This document shows, piece after piece, positions 36,301 through 47,900 of a stretch of 64,000 nucleotides of DNA. Made by a program: the position numbers and the translations under genes. Numbering within the stretch: position 1 is the first letter of the stretch; each line of letters begins with the position of its first letter. The notes under the pieces were generated by a model. The model was not told the origin of the DNA. It was given only the letters and a program-made list of their open reading frames with translations, and did no database searches. The DNA is from Lomentospora prolificans (Eukaryota; Ascomycota; Sordariomycetes; Microascales; Microascaceae): the NCBI GenBank assembly GCA_029532625.1, contig JARFXM010000009.1, forward strand, positions 4,818,501-4,882,500, in the 5' to 3' direction.

Positions 36301-37134
36301 CGGCTTGTGCGTTTCCCGTGCGCGCCTATTCGCCCTTCTTTCCGCTCCCTCCATCTTGACCTTCATTCTCGACCCGCACAGTCAAAGGGTCAAGGATGCT
36401 CTTGGAAGCTTTTGTTTGGAACGCAATTCTCTATCCGACGGTCACCCGGGTTTTTTATTCTGCACATCGTTACCTCTTGGCCTCCATTGCGGCCTCGCAT
36501 TATCCTATCCCAGAACCTGACCCCCACGCGACCCGAGACAAGCTCTGCCCACGGGCGTTCTATTCCCCTCGGCTTACATGTTTTTCCTTGCCTTGCCTCT
36601 ACGCGCCCTTCATTTACCCTTTGCGAACTTTATGAAACTCTTGTCACGGCTAACCACAACCCCTCTCTTCTGGGGCTCACCAGGACGCTCTCCCACCTCT
36701 TTTACCAGCATCTCCTCGACCCCTCTCATCTGCCCCCACTCCTGCGCACCCTTCGAGCCGCCCTTTTCCCAAACAACGCTCCCGGTACGCCCTCCCTCTT
36801 TCCACCAACTTCGGACGACCAACTGCTTGCCCTCCGCCGCCGCACAGCTGCTTCCCTCGCCTCTCTCGTGCCTCCCCGGCTCACGGCGCTCTATTTTGGC
36901 GGGCGCCCGCCGTGGGACTCATCGCAGAGCTCGAACTCTAGCAACATAGAGGGCTCAAGCGAGGTTGATCCTGAGATAGTGGATGCCTTTGATGATGTCT
37001 TTCTGGATCTGTTTGCCGACGAGTACTGCAATAAACATCTCATGTATAGCGTCCTCGAATTGATTCTCGTGCGTTTACTGCCCGAACTCGCTGAGAAAAG
37101 CGTTTCGGAACTGTGGGAGGAGAGACTCGACTGA
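33353..37134 (+). CDS. PXA-domain membrane protein, with a 2.0-kb intron
   Basis: Three exons, join(33353..33833,33904..34681,36684..37134), 569 residues. The PXA domain (sorting nexin-associated; SNX13/25 and Mdm1 relatives) starts near residue 80 with DVDLQLYAFLAVILKEF and runs through HSLCPVPYLSPIP. A hydrophobic segment around LPGLFFSALHWIFLAYTSI is a probable membrane anchor. The last exon supplies SHLFYQHLLDPSHLPPLLRT and RAALFPNNAPG, and near the end DEYCNKHLMYSVLELILVRLLPEL, which I regard as the normal C-terminus of fungal PXA proteins. The join AG|G keeps frame, and the acceptor has a GCTAAC branch site 30 nt or so upstream. Shorter alternative: acceptor near 34773 gives an early stop after ten codons. 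Membrane-contact or endosomal role is inferred from family only. Confidence 0.8.
34682..36683 (+). other. Very long intron (about 2,002 nt) of the PXA gene
   Basis: Donor GGTAAGC at 34681-34687 and acceptor CACCAG ending at 36683, with GCTAAC about 30 nt upstream of it. Inside I find a CA microsatellite (about 35254-35269) and several open frames (longest 35456-36013 on plus), none with a recognisable domain. Function unknown. Confidence 0.65.
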
Positions 37135-38692
37135 GTGGTTTACGGCTGGCTCCTTATGCCTCGTGGCCTGTATAATTTAGATACCCGTACGGATATGAAG
37201 GTGCTTATAATGTTAATATAATTCTTTCATCTACTAACCTGATCCCATGCGCCAGCTTCTATTTCGAAGGCACTAAACTTGTCCTGTTTCGATTTAGAGC
37301 ATTCCCGGTCCCTACAGACGCACAAACACAAAAGTCGAAGAAAGTCGTACTCGTTCAACGCTGACATTCATTATACTTTTGAGACGTCCAGTTAAAGGGG
37401 AAAAAAACCATTACAAAAAAGCGGAAGAAAAAGAGCCGGGCAACAATAGAAAGTTTAGGAAATATAAAAGCTAAAAGTACAGATAGCCGCCCAAAGTTTT
37501 TTTTTTCTTTCTCTTTTCTGTTGGCTTTTTTTGTTGTTTTTTTTGGGTCCTTGTCTTGTTCCCCGGCAGCCTTCAAGCTATTTACGGGGAGACTGCTCAA
37601 GAATAGACGAGGAAAGAGAGATGGATGTAGGAGGGAGGCTGAACGGACGGCTCCTTACCACCTTTCTCTCTTCCCAGTAAGCCGTCAGCGAATGAATGAA
37701 AAAGAGAACTAAACCCGAACAACGAAAGCAAACCCATGGTTAGGTAGAGACCTTGCGGTCCAAGTGACTCTGTTCGACCCAGGCGTCATTGTGTATTCCC
37801 CATTATATGTTGTCCCTGCCGTATGCCCAAATATTCCCTTACCGCGGCCAACTTCCTACAGGGTTTGCAGAGGAGACTTGCGGGAGCCTATAAACCGAAC
37901 AAACAAAATGCACACCCATAGCCCGAAACCGGAAAATGAGAAATGTAAAATATATACGACGACATTGAAGAGATCCCGGGCAGACGTCGCTTGTTACCCG
38001 CCGCCAACGCTTTTACAAGTCCCGGGCGATGAAAGTCTCAAGACAGCGCTAAAAAGAAAAAAAAAAAGATGGTGGAAGTGGAAAAGGGCAAAAGCAAACT
38101 CGCTGTGATAGATGTTGTAACCAAGGCAGTCAACCCTCGAAGGCGATGAATCAAGGAATTGCCTCGTTAAGAGCGCCGGGAATACAGGATTTCGCTCCCG
38201 AAAATCACGCGAAAGCCTTGCGGCAACCGGCAAATAGTGCCAGATAATAACAAATCGGTGATGATTTCCATGTTTTCCCACGGTCGCGTGAGCGAAAGAT
38301 GTGTCTGTGAAGAGCGACTCTAGTCTGGCAGGCGAAATTAGAAGCCCAATCAAAAACCACTATCTCACAGGGTTCGTGGGCATTCTTTGGCGTTAATATC
38401 CAGAGACAGGATATCAAGTTGTAGTATGAGAGCGGGCTAGACCCGCCCAGCTGGGGGTTGATGTGAAGAATCGCATCGTTCTCATATAGTGATGCTATCG
38501 TCGGATATGGTACTCTTCCCCTGATGATTTCGAGTTATTACATTGTTTCCAATCGAATGTGAACATCCCCGGTCCGGCAACCGACATCGTAAAATAAGCT
38601 AGCCAGGCGGCAAGCTCGTATATAGTCCGAGCTGGAAGGAACGGGAAAGCCGGAAGCGTATGCGCTGCATGTAATGCACACGTTTGCTTCCA
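37135..38692. other. Convergent 3' region
   Basis: About 1.56 kb between the stops of the PXA gene and the CENP-B-like gene. T-rich and A-rich tracts (37497-37552; 38050-38070) are visible, as in long fungal 3' UTRs. No supported gene. Confidence 0.5.
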
Positions 38693-40554
38693 TTATGCCA
38701 TCATGGTCTCTAACTTGGCAGATGATGCGGGTGCGTTGGTCATCTCGATCTCACCGCCTTCAGGAATCCGGCTAAGCCCGCTAAGGGATTGCATTGGCGT
38801 TCCAGGACCCTTCATATTCTGCGTGTATTGTCGTATACCGGCTCCTTCGAAGAATCGAATGACTGCTATCAAGTCCTTCTCGTCGTATCTCGAAGCCGAC
38901 TTTTGTATGTAACTCAGGGCGACATCAAGGCCTTTACGGGCGTCCTCGAGCGTCGGTGAACTGGGATTAGAGCCAACGCGGGGAGATGGCGGAGACATCA
39001 AATGATTGGCCTGTAGGCTTGTCGCGCTAGAGCCGAGATTGCTACTACTATTCCTATGGTGGAGCTGGGGAGAGGAGGCCATGACCGAAGCGAGTTGAAA
39101 GCTGCCACGAGAGTCGAGGTCGCAATTCGGAGAGTCCAAGGCGGAAGAAGGTGCCGTAGATGAGATTGCATATTTTGGGGTTGCAGGCTCCGGGTTGTTA
39201 GCTGTTTGATTTAGACACTCGGTATCTATAGTCGGAAAGGTCTGGCTCCTAGGTCTCTGGAAATGAGATTCAGCGCCACCTGTAGCGTGTCGGTGGTCGG
39301 ATGAGAGAAAGCCACCAACATTCGAGTCTGGAGAGAAGGCGAAAGGTCCGGTGGGACTGACAGCACTGCCGGAAAAAGACGAGTTACCCGCATCTGTGAA
39401 TGCGCTGGACAGAGATGTAGTGCTCTGGTTGTTGCCGCGCTTGAAAACGTCCGTTCTGAAATGCTGGAAATTGGTATCGAGTCGTGGCTTCGGCTCATCG
39501 TCGCTCCTGGTCCCAGAGAGCGGAGACGGCTGAGCTATTGGAGAGATTGGGGAGATGCCATTTACTCCTTGCGGCTGTTGTAATAAGGGCGATGTCACGG
39601 AGCGTTTGGCCGTACTATTAGGCACGTTTGTCTCTGATGCCCGCCTCACGATTCTAGGTTGATTAATCGCATGTTTCTGCTTGAACTTCTCCAGCCACGA
39701 GGCCCCAAGCTTCTGCACTTGGTCACCCCCACTCACGCCATGGGCGAAATGTCGTGCCTTCTCCCAAATCTCAGAATCCGTAATTTCCATCCCGGATTGC
39801 TGAGACTTGCGCGCCCATGATGCCAGAGCTCGCTCTATGTCCGGCAGCTTCCCTTTGGTGCGTTTGACTGGAGAGACGCTCCTATCCTCAGGGTTGAGGT
39901 ACTTGTCTTTTTGACGCAAAACTTTGGAAACAGTACTAATAGCGGCATTGAATTAGATGACTTCTACGTTTTAGACTCGATAGGAGCGCGCAGGACACCT
40001 TACCTCCGCTCTACCCCAAACATGCGCCCGATATCGAGCTGTTTGGCTGTCGGGTTCTCTTCATGATAACGACACATGCGCCTCCGATCATCGTCCGTAA
40101 GGGTCCTTCGAGGAGTCGAACTAGTTGAGCGTGAGGGCTTTGTCGTAGCTGGTACAGAGGCTGCAACCGGCGGAGGTGCGACGGCCGGAATACCTATTTG
40201 GCCAGGGTACGGCACTGGGTTTGTCAACATGCTAGGCCACGACTGCATCGGAAGTATCGGAAGTTGTGGTGGATGTGAAGTTTGCGGCGATTGTTGCGTT
40301 GAGCCAGCCTGACCTTGAGGTTGGGAAACGTGAGGCTGAATGGATGACGTTGGAGACGGAGCAATCCTAGCTAGGGCGTCGGACGTGAGACCAGAAGTAG
40401 AAGCCACATAGCTGAAGTTTCCAAAGTCGTTGATTGAACCCGAGACGTACTCGACATCGACCCAATTCGAATTTTGACTATACTGGGAGTCGTCGTGAGC
40501 TAGGTGAGGCTCGTGATCCATCCCAGTAGTTCCAAGCATGGCGTTATGCATCAT
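38693..40554 (-). CDS. CENP-B/pogo-type DNA-binding protein without transposase domain
   Basis: Two exons, complement(join(38693..39935,40004..40554)), 597 residues; join AG|T keeps frame. The first ATG of the open frame is at 40554. Residues about 148-195 (TDDDRRRMCRYHEENPTAKQ and GRMFGVERSTVSKVLR) form the first helix-turn-helix of CENP-B type; residues about 210-275 (KGKLPDIERALASW, WEKARHFA, WLEKFKQKHAI) form the second, Tc5/CENP-B type. There is no DDE catalytic domain after it; instead a long Ser/Pro-rich tail and a possible short helix near residue 530. This is the layout of domesticated pogo-family proteins acting as DNA-binding regulators. The target is not visible. It is followed upstream by the long gene-free stretch. 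Confidence 0.85.
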
Positions 40555-41915
40555 GGACACACGGGGCGATGCGGATACCAATTTCGACCCTCACTAGAGC
40601 CAGTGCTAGAGCGCTGGGCGCAAGCCGCAGAGAGACAGAGTTAACCACAAACCGCAATAGCAGGTGTTTGTAGGAGACTGAATGGTGCGAACCAGTGTTC
40701 TATAAGAGAGATGAAAGTGATGTTCGGAGAGTAGCGTTGCTGGTAAGTCAAGAAAAGCCTGCTGGCAAAACAAAGCAAGAATGAAGGGCTTGAAGAGAGC
40801 CAACGCGATAATCTGGGGCCGTTTCTTTCAGCCTACGAAGACCGGAGTTGCTTGCAAAATAACGGAGATGGTGCCGGCCTAGAATGCCGAGTAGAAGGGA
40901 CCGGCACGTCACCTAGATGGGGAGGGCGGAGTGCCGGCCAACTGCAGACGGGAAACTCGAGATATTCCCTGGGCCAACGGAGTAGACGGGTTGTACGATA
41001 GAGAGGCGTAATGTCAAGGCCATTTACTCGCGACTGGGTTTCTGTGAAGATGGAAGCGGACGTTGCAATGCTCCTTGTGTAAAACCACCTGAGTGGTGAC
41101 CTCCAAGGCGGCCAGGCCGAGAACCTATCCTGCTCTTTCGCCGCTCACACTAATGAATAGATTTGCGACGAGTTGATTATTGCGAGTCGCGGGTTGTGAA
41201 CAACGTAACCTTTCGTGCGGGATAGACTGCGATCTTGCCTATGCAGTTGGCGAAAGAGCGGGCTGGGGCGACGAAAGAATTAAGAATGTTGGAGATGAAG
41301 TCCTATTCAGGAAGCAAACACAAGGTGCGTTTTGTTGGATTCCGCAGGGGCTTTGGTGTGGCCTGGCTGAGGCAAAGTGCTGCAGAACGCAGGCGCCTCG
41401 ATGCAGCAGCAGTTTTAGGGTCGAAAGGGACGAGGTGTGAAATGTTCAAGACGTAAGAGGGTACGGGTTGGTCCAGACCTTTGTAATGGAGACGGAGACG
41501 GACATAGAAGTAGAAGTGGTTGGCGATACCTCAGACCATTCACTGAGAGATGGTACAGTGGGCAAGAGCCGATTAAGACTGGAGATGCTCACTCAGAGAA
41601 GCGTAGGACGGAACAAACGATGTACTTGTATCCATTTTTTGTGGGAGGCATGCACAATATCATTGATCTCCCAGTCGTCCTTCTCGACCACACCAGGTGA
41701 CGAGTAGAGGTACCTCTGGGCTCGCGTGTGTGTGTGACCGTGCAAGTGGCATGGAGACTGGGGAGTATTACTGGTATGGACTGGAGTCAGTTACCTCGCC
41801 CATCGCCTCGAGACGCGGAGAGGAAAGCGAAAGGGACGCCGTCTTTCCTCACTTATCCATGCCGGAGAAGAAGGAACGAGGAAGCTGATCTCCAATTGTG
41901 ATCCCTACCACTTCG

Positions 41916-41941
41916 TGGCCCACCTTCTGAGTGGTGGGCCA
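41916..41941. repeat. 9-bp perfect inverted repeat (hairpin), 8-nt loop
   Basis: TGGCCCACC and GGTGGGCCA enclose TTCTGAGT. It could form a GC-rich hairpin in RNA, or be a palindromic protein site; it has no gene close by. Confidence 0.6.
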
Positions 41942-44900
41942 GAGGAGCGTGGAGTACATGTACCTAGACTTGTTCGTTGAGCAGAAAAGCGAATGTGCCG
42001 GAGAGGGGTGGCTCCAGTAATGATATCCGTTTCGGGCCACCTGCTGACAGGGGAGGGTTGTATTTCATTGCTGATTGAATTGGGGGTGTCGACGGCGGGT
42101 GCAGGGGCCACTGGACTCTGGAGGGTGCTTGATGTCAGTTAATAGAGGCGGGACTGTTCGAACGATGTGATGAGAGATTCTAGTAGGGCAGGGACAATAC
42201 CATCTACACGATGGTGAAGGTCCTTGATACAGGTCGGAGGCATGGGGTACATTTGGGTACCTTGTTGTCCAACACATGTTAGTCGTCCTTGGGCGAATCG
42301 GGGGGATTTAGTTTCTATTTTGCCCTTCTTCCTTATTTTCCCTGAGAGGGATGGACGTTTTCGCCGGTCTTGGAGGTGGCCGATATTGCCTTCTCTTTCA
42401 GGAAATAGGCGTAGTTGTGGTTTGAGCTTTATCGTGTGTATCCACATTTCTAGAGAAGTTTCCTCGTCAGATTTTACTTCGCAGATGCTTTACGATCATC
42501 TATAGGCTTAGTCTAGGTTTAGCTCTCCCTATATTCTACTCCTACTCCCGCGACTGGATCATCCATCCGTAGTCCAGAACGAATCTCGGGAACTGGCCTA
42601 GAATACCTGCCACCAACAGGACCTTGACTAACCAAATGCGCATGATTCATACTTGCCCCGGTCAGTACTAAATGCTGGCCCTAGAGACAGAGCTGTACAA
42701 AGCAGCGCACCGGGGCCAGTGTTGCAATCCCTCAGATGGCCAGCAGTGTTGAGCTACGTAGGCACCATATTCCTCTCTCACACTGCTCGGCGGGGAGCTA
42801 TAAGCGAAGAAGAAGCAGGGCGCCTTCCCCCCCCACCTCCCCCGGTAGTGGAGATCCGAAGTTAGTCGCACAATGAGAACGCTGGTCCACATACGGACCA
42901 CGAACTTCTCGATCAAGAGGCACCTCTCTTTTGGTGTGGGGATTGGTTTGAAGGTCATACCATCTACCAGGGGCGATGGCTTCCCCACGGGAAAGCTGGT
43001 TTAGGGCAGCTCTGGGATTCGCATGTGGCCTCAAGAGTCTAATCCAAGAGGAGGCCAGAAATTCCATGCTCCCACAAATCAGGGGCACAAGCTGATATGC
43101 GCTTGGCTTGATGCGCGAACACTGGATTAGAAGATGTGGGCAATATGCGCGCGCAAACTTCTGTCCTCGACTGTGTTGGCTAGCTACCAGCCCTTCTTTG
43201 GACTCCCCACTCACAACCATGTACCCCGTACTTTGATAAAATGCAGTACTTGCTGCTTTCGTGTTTATTGATGGTATTAGCTTGTCCAGTCCAAACCGAT
43301 GGTTGTGCGGCATCGATGAGCGCATTCTCCCAGGATATCCAATTTCCATCCCCATTTGTCCGCCGGCTTCGAAAGGCCCTAATCCCTGACGGGCTGTGGG
43401 TGTATGAACTTGGACGCACCTTCGCCATCCACGCAAATATGCTGGTTACCCCCAACGACATCGCAACTCCAAGAGCATCATGCATTGGACATTTGGTCCG
43501 ATATCATTACAATAGAACCAAACCAAACGAGCCCAGGGCTGGATTTATTTGACGATCTCCTCGGCAAAGCATCCGCGAAAATAAGCCTCTTGCGAAGAGC
43601 AAGATGCAGAGCGCGAGAGGCCGACTCCTCACGAAGGGTGATGGGTCGTCCTAGGTACCGAGCACTTCAGAGACCAGCACTTGACATTGGAGACATTCCG
43701 TTCCACTGCTCTAGGCACTACTCCGTTCCAGGTTAGTTGCTCGTCACCACCTGGGCAGCCGCGGTTTAGGCCAGAGAACGGCCCGCGCCTCTGACAATCA
43801 TCCCTATGCCTCCTTACCCAGGCAACATAACTTTTGTGACCTGGCCTCAGGACAGGCACCCCTTCCAGCCACTACCAGTGTACGAAGTAGAAAGCATCAC
43901 ACCAGCGAGGTCCCCTTCCAGGGAGCTTGTCACCCAACGCACCGAGTTTTCTCGCTGATAGCGCCAGAGAGTGCTCGAGACCCCATCCTCTGAGTAGACA
44001 AGCTCCCACCTGTCGATGATGCAAAAAGACGCTTCGGGGATGCTGCCCCGTTTTCCAGATCCAAGCAAGAGGTACATACATCATGTGGGTATTTGTACCT
44101 GAATGCATCAATGATATATTTCGACAGCCATGTTACCTTAATAACCTCACGCTTCAGATCCTTCCGCCTCCCTAGGCAGGGGCCAGGATAGGGCCATATC
44201 TAGCACCCCCACCCTTGTCAACCGAGCATCCCGTTAGGCCGCCTGCTTCCAAAAGCAGAGGCCACGGACTGTACATCCTCGCAATGTGCGGCGGGAGTGG
44301 AAACTATCTTTGGGGCCCAGGGTTGCTTAGCCCGAGTGTCGCGGGGAAGCAAACTCGACACCATGGTCCTCCATTCTATTCGCGTCGCTTTTTACACGCC
44401 CCCCAAAAAGTCGTAATCCTTCATCCCCGAAAGACCGACAAAATACCACCCTTCTATGGGCATCCCTCCCATTTTGTCTGAGCCCTTTCGACCTGAGAAG
44501 GATCAATCTTGTTCCCTCCTTTCAAATCGACTAATGTAGGCTATTTAAGAGCGTGGGCCAGCAAACTATCCAACCAGAGTGTGCAACCCACCATTCTTGA
44601 TCTTATTGGCTAAAAATTCCTCCCTACACAATTTTTTGATTGGTGTAAATGTTGAGACCCACACGAATGAAGGTCGAGGCGCTCCACCACGGACTCAATT
44701 CTCTTCACGAGATCAACTTGCGACGACTTCGCCAACTCTCGGTGATCATCCAAGGGAAAACATTCGTTTTCTCTCCTTTATAGGTCTCGAACCAACTCAA
44801 TCAGCGAGCGTTAGAAGTGTACCAATCATAAATTAGTGGAACTATGAATAATATGGGAATTGATGTCGTATCTTCATGAACCGGATGAGCACAACTACAT

Positions 44901-47900
44901 CCTTGTCATCACCATCGGAAGCAGGGGTCTGCTTCTCTGTATCCTCAGGAGACATAAGAGGGTTAAGACTGTGCTCTATGATGTGTAGCCCAGCCGAGCA
45001 GCAGACCCTGAAGGCGGGGCTCCTCGACCATCATCATCCAATGCCAAAACCATGCTTGCTCTATTAGTAATTTCCGATTTTCCCCTGGCCCCCGAACGAT
45101 CTTGGATATCGGGCCCGCAGGTCCATGAGCACTCCCCGGCGCGAGTGGTATTACCCCGTACAACCCACAGAGGCCTCAAGAAAGGGTTGGAATCGGCTTC
45201 ATCTTAATCTGAGACTGCTAAGCCAATCGCATCCGTCGCAGTACAAGGATCAGATGTCGTGTTGCAGGTGCAAGGGAAAGGTTAACGCCCCCAACACCAC
45301 CTTTGGGAGGACCTAACCTACGGTCCTATCTATTGCCCTCAAGGCGGGGTTGAGGAGAGGCCACATCAGATCCCGTGATTCTCCAAGTTTTCCTAGTTTG
45401 GGATGGCTCTATCATTAGGGTGATTCCATGATTAACTCTTTGTCAGTGACAAGTCAAGAAACTCGAAGGGACTCGACTAACGATGGCGTCTACTTGGGGA
45501 TACCACGGCCTTCGGTAAATAGCCCTAGGCCCTTGTGTCTCACTTGACGAAGAATCACCATCACCCACATGTTTCAACCCTGAAATACAGTTCAAATAAG
45601 CTCAGAGGCACACGATTACTACTCGGAGTCTTGTGTAGAGTTGGTAGTGGAGGTGCGCCACGCCATGCTCCCAAGCTCTTCAATATGGGTCTCTAGCATC
45701 TACATCGAGCAGTTTGAAGTAATCGACAGACCGGCGCCAGGCATGAAGCTGGAATCGACTGTTTACGCGCTCTGAGGGTGTTTTAGTCACCGAGTACTTT
45801 TATCCATGACGAAAATAGCCCGACTTCGCCTATAAGCGTAGAAGGTGGTCCGTATATGTGAATCTTGGTTCCAGATGGCGCCTGTCACGGATCACTCCCC
45901 ACTCCCCCCAGACACCGTTCACATCACCATGACCAAGTGAAGCGCACTGTCATTTCCGTGCCAGGGTTGGATCAAAACAAGAGCCAGACTAATAGAAGAC
46001 ATGCGGCAGCGACCCCTTACCAGGCACGTGTTGATACTTCTCAATCACATACCCTCCCTCGCTTATCTAGTCTCGGCGGACCCTTATTGACCCGCACCCG
46101 TCGCCTCGTGTCTCTCGACTAGGTCTTGACGAACCAGAATGTACGAAGTTGTAGACACTCAGAACGCCTTGCCTAGCTCGGCGGTCGGAGCCATGCGTGA
46201 GGTTGCAGTCACTATCTTAGGGCTCCGCCAAAACATGCAATATCGAACTGTCATGATGGCGGAGATGAGTTCCGGCGTAACGAAGGGTAATTCTTTGGTG
46301 TATCTCGAGGCTTTTCGAGTATAAGGCTGCTCTTCTCTTGTACTGGAGGATGGTTCCTATCCCGAATACCAGCTCTTAGCCTTGGTGCTGGGCGTGTGGT
46401 GGCCAAGGTGACGTGCCTACGAAGCGTTTCTAAGCGAGTTCCGTTCACTCCCAGAAACGAGCAATAGCTCCGAAGCACCATTCTGGGCACTCTTGATATG
46501 AGTGGTGGGGGATGTGGTAGGATACCGTAAATCCCAAACTGGTCGCGTAGGCGCACAACTCTCCGTTGTCGGATTACAGTCGCAACACGAGGGACAGAAA
46601 GGACGTCGGAAGACGGACGGTGCATGATCTTCCATGCGCGAGAACGAGAGACTGCGCAAGATTATACCGCTCTGGTCCCTGGGTATTGGAGGCGCTCATG
46701 AGGAGGGGTAAGGGTGCTGGATAATAAAGGAAGGAAGCGCTCGGCGAGAGTAGAATGGGGAAGGGCCATGCGATGACCACAATCTGCTAAGACACTAGAG
46801 AAATTTTCTCCGGCCACTTGTCGTGCCATGGCCATTTTGGTGTCTGTCCGCGCGTGTAAGTATGGCTGGATACATCCCGGCCAACATGGCTACGGCTCGG
46901 TACGAGGCGATTCATTTAGAGAGCGATCGATGATCCCCCAAGTTCAAGACAGCGACCACGCCGAGACAACTTGTTTGTAGCAGCCTGTGATATGACGTTG
47001 AGGTCCCCAATTTACTGCGAACCGTCGCTTTGACATCGCGGCTCCAGGTACTAATCAGTAGGCCTGGTGCCGATAATTTTTTTCTTCTTTCTTTCACAGA
47101 TCTGCCACGAGAACCAGGGTGCGGGTGGGGGGGAAAGGATCAGGGTGCGAGCCAGATGGCTAGTTCTCACGGTTCTTGCCGTTTCTCTTGGAGGAAGCAA
47201 AAGGGCGGGATAGCTTACCGCCATTCAATCATTCTATTACTATTACATTTCTCTTTATCCCGCTTGATCAATCTCTCAAATGTTCAGGTTGGGGCCCGTC
47301 CCCACATCGAAATGCGCAGGTTACTCTACCAAGCATCGCGCGGTACAGCCCTTTTTAGTTGCCGCTTCCCATTATCGTCTCGTTCTTAACCCGGCCTGCA
47401 TGAGACTTGCGGATGTGAGGAAGGAGCACTGTGGCTGGGACCGGTTGGGAGACGGCCCTGGGGGTGGGGGGCACATTTACTTCCTTGTTGTCCCAGCAAT
47501 CGATGCACATGTTCAACTGTACTGTATGTCGTCGGGTCGTAGGGTACTGTGCGGGAAGGGACGGTGGACAGACAAAGGAGCAGCTCCAAAGCTGCGGGGC
47601 AGTGATGTTCAGCGTGAGGATTGCAGGATGCCTGAAGAAGAAAAACATCAAGAGATGCTGGTGGAGAGCGGGATTGGGGAGGGGTGTACACGAAAGGTGC
47701 TAAAAGGGGAGTGTGCAGCCATTAAGCGCCGACGGGCCATGTACCTATACAAAATAAGTGGGTCCAGAAGAAAGGAAGCTGCAACGGCGGTCAAGGAAAT
47801 TCTCGAGTGTTGATTGAGAGGAGGAGCCTTGACGAAGAGGGGAAGGATGAAGAGGGGTGCCGTGTTTGGTTATGAGGTTGGTATTGATCGCTAGCTCTTC

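Noticed and set aside
42798..43436. 212-codon minus-strand frame in the gene-free stretch
   Set aside because: No recognisable domain, and composition resembles random sequence; kept as non-coding.
44783..44794. tRNA-like B box (GGTTCGAGACC on the minus strand)
   Set aside because: The T stem has a mismatch and I could not find a matching acceptor stem, D arm or anticodon arm upstream.
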